DNA of 64,000 bases from Bacteroidota bacterium (GTDB lineage Bacteria > Bacteroidota > Ignavibacteria > Tepidaquicellales > Tepidaquicellaceae), in contig JAFDZO010000024.1 of the NCBI GenBank assembly GCA_018266845.1, positions 1-64,000 on the forward strand. Direction: 5' to 3'. Position 1 is the first letter of the stretch. Each line of letters starts with the position of its first letter. Shown in pieces: positions 53,021 to 61,704 of this stretch. Made by a program: the position numbers and the translations under genes. The notes below the pieces were generated by a model. It had not been told where the DNA came from and searched no databases. It was given only the letters and a program-made list of their open reading frames with translations.

Positions 53021-54580
53021 ATGAAAACCATATTAAAAATTTTTCCCTTTGCATTATTCCTCATAATTCCGTTCTCTCTGTTTGCTCAATATAACTATGA
53101 CGGTAAAGAGCTCAGCCCTGAAATTCAATCCATAATAAAAAAACTTGCAAAAGATAGCACGGTTTATAGCAGTTATATAGGTATTGTAGGTCAGGAATCT
53201 CCTACACAAAAATCTCTTATCGAATTATCTAAACAAGACACTTCAGTATTAATAAAAATTACAAATTATTTTAACCCTGTAATCAGATGTTTTGCGTTTC
53301 GCTCTCTAATAGAGAAAGGATATAAAAATTTCTTCCCAATAATTATAAATCATTTACAAGATACCGCAAACGTTAGGCTGCATTATGCCGATGTAGTTAT
53401 GTATCAAAAGGCAGGAGATTTTTTTATTGATAATGCGATAGTGAATTATACAAATGCAGTTGATTATGCTATGAAGAACAAGGTTTACATGGATTCATTG
53501 CAGAAATGTATTTTAGACAGTATTGTAATTTTTACCGATAATGAATTAGAATATCTTGATCAAATATTATATCATAACTCATTTAATGAAAATTACTATG
53601 AGAGAATCAATAAACTTGCTGTGAATAATTCTTATGCAAATGTTGCTTTAGCAAAATATAAAAGAGAAGGTGATGCCAAGATTATTTATGATAATTTTGA
53701 AAATATTGTAATTTACAATATCAATAATTTTAGTAAATCTTGTTTGTTTGAAGCCATAAGCATTTTCCCTGATGAAATCTTTTGGCACAAAGTTAAAGGT
53801 TATCTTTTGAGTTCAAAAAAATTAGACAGGAGTGATAAAAATTTTTGTAAAGCTTTATTTAAATATCAAAATGAAGAGGCATTACAATTAATTGACAGTC
53901 TGGTAAAAGTGAATGAAAAAGAAGATTATATACTTCATACTTTTTTAGCAGTTTTGCTATATGGTTTGGAAAACTCTCATGATGAAAATTTGCTTCAATA
54001 TAAATTTTATGTTGCAGAAAATTATAATGTAACAACACCCGAAATTTTTTCCGAAATGACCAAATTAGATTCTATAAGGACAAATAATTTTGCAAGGGTT
54101 TTCTTTTCACGTTATGAAGAATTTTATTACAATTTTTCGAACTATAATTGGATAGCAAAATATGGAGCAGACAGAAAATTAGTAAAAGAAATTTTTTTAT
54201 ACCTATATGCTATGGAGCCTGATAGCACAATAATACTTGCTGAAAGATTATTAATTAATAACTACAACAGATTATTTTTTGACGATTATTTAGACGGAAT
54301 CCGATACATAGATGATGTCAGAATAAAGCAGATACTTGTGAATATGCTTGGACAGAAAAGAGAAACAAATGATGAATATTATTTTATTATAAACGCGATT
54401 GTTTCATATAAAGATAAATCCTTAGTAAAATTGGCTGAAAAAAATTTAAAATCTAATGCCTGCCTAAATAAAAAAAATAAATACACGATTCAGAATTTAC
54501 TTGACTATTTGTGGGAATGCGAAAGGAAAATTCAAAAAAAAGAAATGGGAAATGTTAAAAATTACTTTTCGATTGATTGA
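53021..54580 (+). CDS. Secreted protein of unknown function, helical
   Basis: This 519-residue protein has a signal peptide (about 4-22, ending FAQY). The rest is rich in Lys, Asn, Ile and Tyr and predicted mostly helical, with repeated short segments (for example FNPVIRCFAFRSLIEKGYKNFFPIIINHL) that recall HEAT-like or other solenoid repeats. No sorting domain is present, unlike its neighbours. No family is recognised. It is more AT-rich than the propeller genes around it, so it may be a recent arrival. Confidence 0.65.
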   Translation: MKTILKIFPFALFLIIPFSLFAQYNYDGKELSPEIQSIIKKLAKDSTVYSSYIGIVGQESPTQKSLIELSKQDTSVLIKITNYFNPVIRCFAFRSLIEKGYKNFFPIIINHLQDTANVRLHYADVVMYQKAGDFFIDNAIVNYTNAVDYAMKNKVYMDSLQKCILDSIVIFTDNELEYLDQILYHNSFNENYYERINKLAVNNSYANVALAKYKREGDAKIIYDNFENIVIYNINNFSKSCLFEAISIFPDEIFWHKVKGYLLSSKKLDRSDKNFCKALFKYQNEEALQLIDSLVKVNEKEDYILHTFLAVLLYGLENSHDENLLQYKFYVAENYNVTTPEIFSEMTKLDSIRTNNFARVFFSRYEEFYYNFSNYNWIAKYGADRKLVKEIFLYLYAMEPDSTIILAERLLINNYNRLFFDDYLDGIRYIDDVRIKQILVNMLGQKRETNDEYYFIINAIVSYKDKSLVKLAEKNLKSNACLNKKNKYTIQNLLDYLWECERKIQKKEMGNVKNYFSID

Positions 54581-54771
54581 CTTTTTGATTTCAAAATTCA
54601 AAATAGCAAAAAGTTTCTTTTTTCTTCCCCACAATTTTTACAAAAAACCTCGTTTTTAGCTTTATATTACAGATTATTTGTAATCTCTCCACACAATTCC
54701 CCAAAAGTTAAATTGCAAAATCTACACTACATTAATTAGTTTTGAAACAGTTTTAAAAATTAAATTTAAAA

Positions 54772-56619
54772 ATGAAAATTAAGAAAACCGTTTCAATAGC
54801 AATTCTCTTTGTACTTCTCGCAACAGGAATTACTTTCTCCCAAAGTAAAACGGTTGCTGCAATTTCCGAAATCCAAAATGTCTCAGGCGACGGAACAATA
54901 GGAACTTTCCACTCTACTGATTCAGAGCAGATTCAACAGCTTGTAAACAAAATTAAGAATGCAAGAAACACCGGCGATACCGAAGCAGCGCATCTATATC
55001 AAAATCAACTAAACGAACTTACGGGCGCAGTAAAATTAAATACTCCGAATATTAATGTTACAACTTCAGGCGCGGCTGAACACGATAACCTTAGCGTTAC
55101 AACACTAAACACTAACCATAATGTTACAGCGGCTGCAATAGGCACGAACAGATTAAACGGAGATTTGTACGCCGTGTATGCAAGGTATGCAGCAGCGGGC
55201 GATGAAATTTTTCTTTACCGCTCCACCAACAACGGCATAAGCTGGAACTATGTAACCTTTTTCTCAATGACAATTCTTCCGAATTTCCATTTCAGAAATA
55301 ATGAGCTTGATATGGAAGTTGTTGCGAGAAGCGACTCGGCTTTTATATGGGTAACAGCCGGAGCAGACTATGATACGTATAGCTCGGCGTTTGCATTTAA
55401 ATTCAGGCAGGACGGGCAAAGCTTGTCAATCAAGCAGCTGAATTTTCCCACTACAAATTTAAAATACAGATTCCCGAGAATAGCGAGTGATAATGCGAAG
55501 TACTCGGCTTCTCCATATGTTTATATAATGTATTCGCTTGATTCAATTACCGGCTCAACAAAGTTCATTAAGTCAAAATTTTTGCTTGTTGATAATCCTT
55601 ATTCATTAGTTCCAAACTTTATCGAAAAGAGCAATGCTCCTATGGGAGCTTATGTGTATTACACTCCTTCAGCAGTGCCGGATAGCGCATTTATGCAGAA
55701 TGATATTTGCTTTGCAAATATGCCGGGAGACTCAGATGTGGTTATTCAGACTGCGCTGCTGCGTGGAGCCGCGGCATTTCTTCCTACGGCGCTTTATTTT
55801 TCAACTACAACTTCATTCGGGACTATAATCAAGTCGTCTTACCAGCTTGCCGATACGAAGTATCTTGAAAGCCCCAGAATTGCTTCATCCGGTTACTTAT
55901 CCAACAAAGTAATGGTTGCGGTAAGAAGGCTATTTTCCAGTGGAGATTGGGACCCATACTATTACCTTTCCCAGAATTTTAATACTGTGAACGGAAACTT
56001 TGCCTATTCGGGATATGTATCTCTTTCTACCGATACAACGTTGTCAATTGATGTAGCTGCCAGACCGCATTCATATGACCAATTTCTTTTTGCCTATGCC
56101 AATAAAAGAGGCACGGGCAATGCAATACCGCTTGCAAGACCTTTTAACAGTCAGGGACCTGCCGGGCTTGAGTATAATGCCGCACCCATAGGCAGCTTTT
56201 GCTCGTCAACTAATGGAATACCCGTTGCGGGATTCAGATTTGTCAACAACGACTCCTGCCTTATCGGCTGGGGAAATTCGTCCGGCTTGGGTTATACAGT
56301 TACGGGCGGATGTTCCGGCACGATGACGGGTGTATCAGGAAATCCGAGCTTGGTTGACGGATATTCTCTATCGCAGAACTACCCGAATCCTTTCAATCCC
56401 TCTACCAGAATAGCTTTTTCCATCAAAAACAGCTCATTTGTAAGGCTTACGGTCTATAATATCCTCGGAGGCGAGGAGAGGACTTTGGTAAGCTCTCAAA
56501 TGAACGAAGGGCAGCATGAAATAGAGTTTAATGCCTATGGGATGGCAAGCGGGATTTACTATTATAAATTGGAAGCGGGCGGATTTTCTGATGTAAAGAA
56601 GATGATACTTGTAAAATAA
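54772..56619 (+). CDS. Large secreted protein with T9SS sorting domain
   Basis: This 615-residue protein has a signal peptide (about 5-24). The middle (about 100-520) is beta-rich, with a sialidase/BNR-like LYRSTNNGISWNYV motif once, but otherwise unfamiliar. The last 85 residues are a T9SS type A domain (QNYPNPFNPSTRIAFSI and ending KKMILVK). The N-terminal 70-residue segment has a coiled-coil-like charged helix (EQIQQLVNKIKNARNT). Function unknown; probably surface or secreted. Confidence 0.82.
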   Translation: MKIKKTVSIAILFVLLATGITFSQSKTVAAISEIQNVSGDGTIGTFHSTDSEQIQQLVNKIKNARNTGDTEAAHLYQNQLNELTGAVKLNTPNINVTTSGAAEHDNLSVTTLNTNHNVTAAAIGTNRLNGDLYAVYARYAAAGDEIFLYRSTNNGISWNYVTFFSMTILPNFHFRNNELDMEVVARSDSAFIWVTAGADYDTYSSAFAFKFRQDGQSLSIKQLNFPTTNLKYRFPRIASDNAKYSASPYVYIMYSLDSITGSTKFIKSKFLLVDNPYSLVPNFIEKSNAPMGAYVYYTPSAVPDSAFMQNDICFANMPGDSDVVIQTALLRGAAAFLPTALYFSTTTSFGTIIKSSYQLADTKYLESPRIASSGYLSNKVMVAVRRLFSSGDWDPYYYLSQNFNTVNGNFAYSGYVSLSTDTTLSIDVAARPHSYDQFLFAYANKRGTGNAIPLARPFNSQGPAGLEYNAAPIGSFCSSTNGIPVAGFRFVNNDSCLIGWGNSSGLGYTVTGGCSGTMTGVSGNPSLVDGYSLSQNYPNPFNPSTRIAFSIKNSSFVRLTVYNILGGEERTLVSSQMNEGQHEIEFNAYGMASGIYYYKLEAGGFSDVKKMILVK

Positions 56620-56627
56620 CCAAATTT

Positions 56628-56657
56628 AAGCCCTTTTGGAGCAATCTGGAAGGGCTT
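56628..56657 (+). terminator. Probable terminator after the 54.8 kb gene
   Basis: 8-bp arms AAGCCCTT and AAGGGCTT enclose a 14-nt loop. The T-tract that follows is poor (CTCTATACC), so termination is likely but not certain. Confidence 0.55.
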
Positions 56658-56692
56658 CTCTATACCCTTAATGTGCTGTAAAAACATATAGC

Positions 56693-56748
56693 GAAACTTA
56701 CGCCCCCTCGTAAGTTTCGAGGTAAATTACTGTTAAAACAATATCGAA
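56693..56748. repeat. Intergenic repeat copy B (first copy at 17693)
   Basis: It matches 17693-17748 in the same orientation with about five differences, including the 9-bp hairpin AAACTTACG/CGTAAGTTT and the TAAATTACTGTTAAAACA tail. Confidence 0.85.
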
Positions 56749-56895
56749 ATTGCAGCTTTTTGAAGACTTTCCCGTGTGCTATTTCCCCCCGCAAAGAACT
56801 AATCAAATATAGAAATAATAAATTTCTTTTCAAAGAAAATCTTGCCTATTAGTAGTAATAGGAAAAAAGTGCAGGCATGTTTTTAAAAATTCCTG

Positions 56896-58374
56896 CTAAT
56901 TTTTCAATTTCCGAATCTCATTCTGCATTTCGTTTATCAGCCATTCATTTTTTGGTGTCGGTTTAAAATTCTTCATTTTAAAAATTGCATCCGCCTTTTT
57001 CTTTTCCGAGTTTGAATAGTTAAAATTCACCAGAGCGTTTAATCCCTCAATAAAATTAGTTCCGGTATTGTAATGGCTTCCTGTAAGTTTTTTGCTTTCT
57101 TTTAAATAGTGTCTGAAGGAATCTATTGCTGAAACTAAGGTTTCTAAATATTCCGGCTTGTTTTTTATCAGCTTATAAAAATTTTTTATCTGAAGCTCGC
57201 GCACACGATAGTTAATTACCTCATCGAACATTTTGTAATCTGAAATGTGTTTAAGAGACAGCTCATAGTTTCCTTTGTAATGTTCAATATGAGCAGCTGC
57301 AAACATCTTCATATTGAACTGATGTTCCGGTAAAATTCTATTCAGATTATTTTTTACAAAATTTTCTGCCCAACCGGTTTCACCAAGATTCAAAGCTGCC
57401 GTCAAAGCTTTACTAAGGCTGAACAAAGTTAAACCCACTGCTTCCTCCTCAAAATAAATTCCTCTTTCTATTGCGAAGTTTATTATTTCAAATGTCATTC
57501 TTTTGTGTTTTTCATCATAATTCGTCGAAAGAAAATTCAGGAGGAGAGCAATATTATTCATTGAGTCTCTTTTCCCGAATGCGGAAATATTTTCTTCAAA
57601 CATTTCTTTTAATACCGGAAAGTATTTTTCAAATTTTTCAGGATAGAGCAGGATAAGTAGATTGTAAATTGCCAGCTTCTGACTTAGAAAGTTTTCGCCT
57701 TCGCCTGTATATTCATCAATGTATTTTTCCAAATCAATATTTTTCAAAAACCCTGAAATGTTTTCCGAGGGGTTTTTAGGATTGTATTGATGTTTCTGTA
57801 TGGAAATGCTTCCAAGAAGATACTTTGCATGGTGCAGAAAAAAACTCAATAAATTCTCTGATTCAGACTGGTAAATTTCAAATGTTTCATTCCCTTTTGA
57901 GACTAATCTTTTAGCAATAGTTCCGGAATTAAGAGTAAAGATTTTTTTTATGTAGTCAAAATGATTTACTCTGTTTTTTTTCAGATACTCATTTAAAAAT
58001 AAATAAACTTCTTCAGCGCTTTTTCCGAGCTTGCGGATAATAAATTCATCCAGCAAACTTTCATTCCGGCTATAGATATTTTTCCTGAAAGAATTTACTG
58101 CAGTAAATTCTTCAGCAAATTTCAGCAGCTCCCAGTTATAGGTTTTAATTAGTTTGTTTTTCTTCTCATCGGTGTATTCAGTGCCTTTGAAATATTTTTT
58201 GATAAAGTCATTTTTTGAAATATTAAAGTGCGGATAATATTTTATCAAAAAATTAAAATAGCCGTTTAGGTTTCTTCCTTTTACAAAATAAGGTGATTTT
58301 AAAAAAAGACTGAACTCTTTCAGTTCACTTTCTGAAAAGGTGCTGAGAAGCTCTGTTAGTTTTGTATTATTCAT
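56896..58374 (-). CDS. Helical protein of unknown function
   Basis: This 492-residue protein has no signal peptide or membrane segment and is mostly helical, rich in Lys, Glu, Asn and Phe. The opening (LTELLSTFSESELKEFSLFLKSPYF) and later parts show tandem helical segments, for example AEEVYLFLNEYLKKNRVNHFDYIKKIF. No catalytic motif or family is recognised. It is the only non-secreted gene in this stretch, and is convergent with the 54.8 kb gene. A structural or regulatory role is possible; not supported further. Confidence 0.65.
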   Translation of the reverse strand: MNNTKLTELLSTFSESELKEFSLFLKSPYFVKGRNLNGYFNFLIKYYPHFNISKNDFIKKYFKGTEYTDEKKNKLIKTYNWELLKFAEEFTAVNSFRKNIYSRNESLLDEFIIRKLGKSAEEVYLFLNEYLKKNRVNHFDYIKKIFTLNSGTIAKRLVSKGNETFEIYQSESENLLSFFLHHAKYLLGSISIQKHQYNPKNPSENISGFLKNIDLEKYIDEYTGEGENFLSQKLAIYNLLILLYPEKFEKYFPVLKEMFEENISAFGKRDSMNNIALLLNFLSTNYDEKHKRMTFEIINFAIERGIYFEEEAVGLTLFSLSKALTAALNLGETGWAENFVKNNLNRILPEHQFNMKMFAAAHIEHYKGNYELSLKHISDYKMFDEVINYRVRELQIKNFYKLIKNKPEYLETLVSAIDSFRHYLKESKKLTGSHYNTGTNFIEGLNALVNFNYSNSEKKKADAIFKMKNFKPTPKNEWLINEMQNEIRKLKN

Positions 58375-58547
58375 AAAATTGGCTGACTTTTGAATATTCC
58401 GAAAATAATAATAATTAGCAATTTAAAATGAATTTGATTTTAATATTCAGTCTTAACCGGCTGACTTTTGGAGATATTTCTCTTTGATGCGAAAATTAAT
58501 ATTGAATATTTTAAGCCAATATTAAAATATTAAATAATTTATCCCTT

Positions 58548-59774
58548 ATGCTAAAGAAACTCACCTTTTTTTGTGTTACATTTTCGGTAATTACATTCTT
58601 CTTCTTCTCCGCAGTTTTTGCTCAATGGACTCAATCATCTGCCGGAATAGGCACAGACAAGACAGTCGTCTCATTCGATTCACTTGGCAATAATTTTTAT
58701 GCCGGGACTTATGATGCGGGTTTATATCTTTCAACAAATAACGGCGCAAACTGGGCACGCACACCCTTAATAGCTGTGCAGATAAATGCTCTGGCAACAA
58801 ACGCCGGAATACTATATGCAGGAGCAACAAATATCAGCGGAGTAGGAGGCGTATTCCGCTCCACAAACAACGGCACTAACTGGGATAACACACTTTCAGG
58901 TTATAGTGTGTTTTCATTAGCTTCAAAAGATAATAATATTATAGCAGGCACAAACGGCAGCGGAATATTTCTTTCTACAAACGGCGGAATTAACTGGTCT
59001 TCGACTTCAGTAACGACGGGACTTGTTTCCGCAATAAAAACTATGGGTACCAGAATTTTTGCAGGAGTCGGAAACGGCGGAGTTTACGTTTCAACAAACA
59101 ACGGCGCGAACTGGACTCAGACATCTTTGAACAACAAAACGGTTTATGCTTTCACTATCAGCGGTTCAAATATTTTCGCGGGAACTCAGGAGGGCACGGT
59201 GCATATTTCTACAGATAACGGAGCCACATGGAATCTTACAGGAGGGTTAAGCGGAAACTTTGTTCTTTCGCTTGCATCAGCCGGCTCTAATATTTTTGCA
59301 GGAGTATATGCCTCAGGGTTTTATCATTCGACAAATAACGGTGCAAACTGGGTGCAAAAAAATGACGGATTAACTCCCGGCGCAACATACATATATGCTT
59401 TGGGTGTTAAGAACAACTTTATCTATGCTGGCACATTGAGCTTTTCGTTATGGCGAAGAAACCTGACAGTATTAATATCAGATGTCAGGCAGATTTCATC
59501 GGCAGTTCCTGAGAATTATTCTTTAATGCAGAATTATCCTAATCCTTTTAATCCGGTTACAAAAATAAATTTCAGCATACCGAAATCGGGAAATGCCGTA
59601 TTAAAGGTTTTTAATTCAAGCGGAATGGAAGTAGAGACTTTGGTAAATCAAAATTTGACTGCGGGAACATACTCCGTTGATTTTGGAAATTCAAATCTTG
59701 CAAGCGGAATTTATTTTTATACACTTTCAGCCGGCGGATTCAAGGAAACAAAAAAAATGATGCTGGTGAAGTAG
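58548..59774 (+). CDS. Secreted BNR-repeat protein with T9SS sorting domain
   Basis: This 408-residue protein has a signal peptide (about 5-27, ending FAQW). A beta-propeller with strikingly regular repeats follows: LSTNNGANW, RSTNNGTNW, LSTNGGINW, VSTNNGANW, ISTDNGATW and HSTNNGANW, each followed by a variable strand and a shared FAG motif (IFAG). The last 80 residues are a T9SS type A domain (QNYPNPFNPVTKINFSI and KKMMLVK). It is a close paralogue in design to 51577. Ligand unknown. Confidence 0.9.
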   Translation: MLKKLTFFCVTFSVITFFFFSAVFAQWTQSSAGIGTDKTVVSFDSLGNNFYAGTYDAGLYLSTNNGANWARTPLIAVQINALATNAGILYAGATNISGVGGVFRSTNNGTNWDNTLSGYSVFSLASKDNNIIAGTNGSGIFLSTNGGINWSSTSVTTGLVSAIKTMGTRIFAGVGNGGVYVSTNNGANWTQTSLNNKTVYAFTISGSNIFAGTQEGTVHISTDNGATWNLTGGLSGNFVLSLASAGSNIFAGVYASGFYHSTNNGANWVQKNDGLTPGATYIYALGVKNNFIYAGTLSFSLWRRNLTVLISDVRQISSAVPENYSLMQNYPNPFNPVTKINFSIPKSGNAVLKVFNSSGMEVETLVNQNLTAGTYSVDFGNSNLASGIYFYTLSAGGFKETKKMMLVK

Positions 59775-59952
59775 TGTCATTTTTTTATGATGTTAAAGAA
59801 GATTTTATTCCAAAGGATATAAAGTGATTTTTCCTTAAAAAAAAACAAAATTGTAAATATTTTAAAAGCTATTTTTCAGTTGTTAAAGGGGAATTTAATT
59901 AACGAGTTTTAATATTTTATTGAGTTTGTGAACTTTGTAAATGTAAATATCT

Positions 59953-61188
59953 TCAATAAATTTTCACTATTTTCCCTGTAATAGATCCTTTATCAGTTTG
60001 TACCTTAACAAAATAAATTCCTTTAGGAAAACTACTGAGTTCAATTACATCGGAAAAATATTCTCCTATTAATTTACCAACTACGTCATAGACTTTAACA
60101 CTATTAAGACGCTCATTGCCTAGAGTAATTTTTAAATTACTGTTTACTAATTTTGAAAAACTTACACCGGAACTTGATGCCGAATTGGAGTTCTGATTAA
60201 TGATTGTTGGTTTGGAATAAATTGGCCCGATATAACTTTTGGCAACGACTACATGGTCGAAATACAAATCGTTAATATGTCCGGCACTACCTACATCGGA
60301 ATAATTTTTTAACCATATATAGTTTAACTTTAGAACCTGATTATTCCTCCATTGAAAACCCTCAAAAGGCAGCCCTGTTCCATTGGTAAAATCTTGCCAA
60401 TTCCAAGTTCCGTTTGGAAACTGATAACCGTAATGAGATACTTGCACTCCGTTTATCCACATCTTTAATTCACCTGTTTTACTTGTTACCGGATTATTCA
60501 TTTTGACCATTACTTCAATACAAGTCCATTGAGACATATTTATGGTTGATACAGGATTGGAGTTTATGAAACCATTTCCCCAATAATACCCTGTACCTGT
60601 AAGTGGATTAGTATCATTAGATTGATGCATACCCATCCAATAATTGTAATAGCCGAAGTAGGAAGAGTTCTGAGGAAATCTTGTTGCTCCGCGAACTTCC
60701 GTACCAACATGAAATGCTGAATCTCCTGCAGGTTTATATCCAGCGTGATTACCCGGGTAACTGGTTGACGGATAATTACCCCCTATCCAAACACCGGAAT
60801 GGTGAAAGGTACTCGAATTGTTATACTTTATATAATAACGAACAAAGATTGAATCACTAATTCCTGTCAGAAATCTTTTGAAAATATAAGTATCTTCATT
60901 TTGAGTGCTTCCAATAATAGTTGTAAGTTTACAAGATTTGCTGCCGGGACTGCCCGGCGGAACTGTAGCGCCGAAGTTAATATTTGTAAGCACTGAAGAT
61001 TTATTAGTCCATCCGGTTAACATTTCAGTAATTGTTGGTTCTTCAAACATTTCAACAAACAAAACATTAGGATCAAATTGTATGCTATCGTCTCCCGGGT
61101 AATTATTTGCAATTTGACCAATTGAACTTTTTGAAAAGAACAAAATGGTAAGCATTACAATTAACTGCACTCTTGAAATTTTTTTCAT
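59953..61188 (-). CDS. Secreted jelly-roll protein, possible polysaccharide lyase or lectin
   Basis: This 411-residue protein has a signal peptide (about 8-24). The middle (about 30-300) looks like a concanavalin-type jelly-roll: repeated strands with aromatic residues such as FHHSGVWIGGNYPS, YYNYWMGMHQSND and MWINGVQVSHYGYQFPNG. The fold is shared by polysaccharide lyases and lectins; a catalytic set is not certain, so no enzyme name is given. The C-terminal about 75 residues are a diverged T9SS type A domain (VKVYDVVGKLIGEYF then GIYFVKVQTDKG), lacking the NPFNP motif. Confidence 0.68.
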   Translation of the reverse strand: MKKISRVQLIVMLTILFFSKSSIGQIANNYPGDDSIQFDPNVLFVEMFEEPTITEMLTGWTNKSSVLTNINFGATVPPGSPGSKSCKLTTIIGSTQNEDTYIFKRFLTGISDSIFVRYYIKYNNSSTFHHSGVWIGGNYPSTSYPGNHAGYKPAGDSAFHVGTEVRGATRFPQNSSYFGYYNYWMGMHQSNDTNPLTGTGYYWGNGFINSNPVSTINMSQWTCIEVMVKMNNPVTSKTGELKMWINGVQVSHYGYQFPNGTWNWQDFTNGTGLPFEGFQWRNNQVLKLNYIWLKNYSDVGSAGHINDLYFDHVVVAKSYIGPIYSKPTIINQNSNSASSSGVSFSKLVNSNLKITLGNERLNSVKVYDVVGKLIGEYFSDVIELSSFPKGIYFVKVQTDKGSITGKIVKIY

Positions 61189-61704
61189 ACTGGTAATTAT
61201 AAATTAATGAAGTCGCTTAGAAGCGAATTACCTAAAGTGGGGATAATTTAAGAAACTTGTGGATATTTTATATCGGGAATTAAATATATTCTTGGGCACT
61301 TCTAATTTCAAGCGAAAAATACGTATGTTTTAATGTTCGGAGTTTACATAGAATTTCCAAAAGCAGCAATCTCAGGTTATCAAAAAATTTTCTTCGCATT
61401 ACTATTGGTAGGCGGAGTTTTATTTACTTCTTATAAATAATAAATTAAATTGTTTAGGTTAAGTTTTTTCGTTCAGATTATAGAAATCTACTCCTAGAAC
61501 TTGCTCAATAAAGTTCGTCAAAAATTTAGCAATGGAACGAAATTTGATTTTCTGGTACTGAAAAACAGCAGTGCTTCTATGAAAATTCGTCATTGATAAA
61601 AAAGCAGCTCTAACAATTTTGATTTTTGTAAAATTTTTTCCTACTATTCTCGCTTTTTTATTCTTTGCAGAATATATAATTTTATATACAAATTAATTTC
61701 TGCT
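61189..61704. other. Intergenic stretch ahead of the last secreted gene
   Basis: This divergent gap should hold two promoters. A 35-codon frame (61333-61440) with a hydrophobic stretch is present but lacks start support. The remainder is AT-rich with no obvious hairpin. Confidence 0.45.

Noticed and set aside
61333-61440. 35-codon frame with a hydrophobic stretch
   Set aside because: No ribosome-binding site or homology; length too small to support without other evidence.
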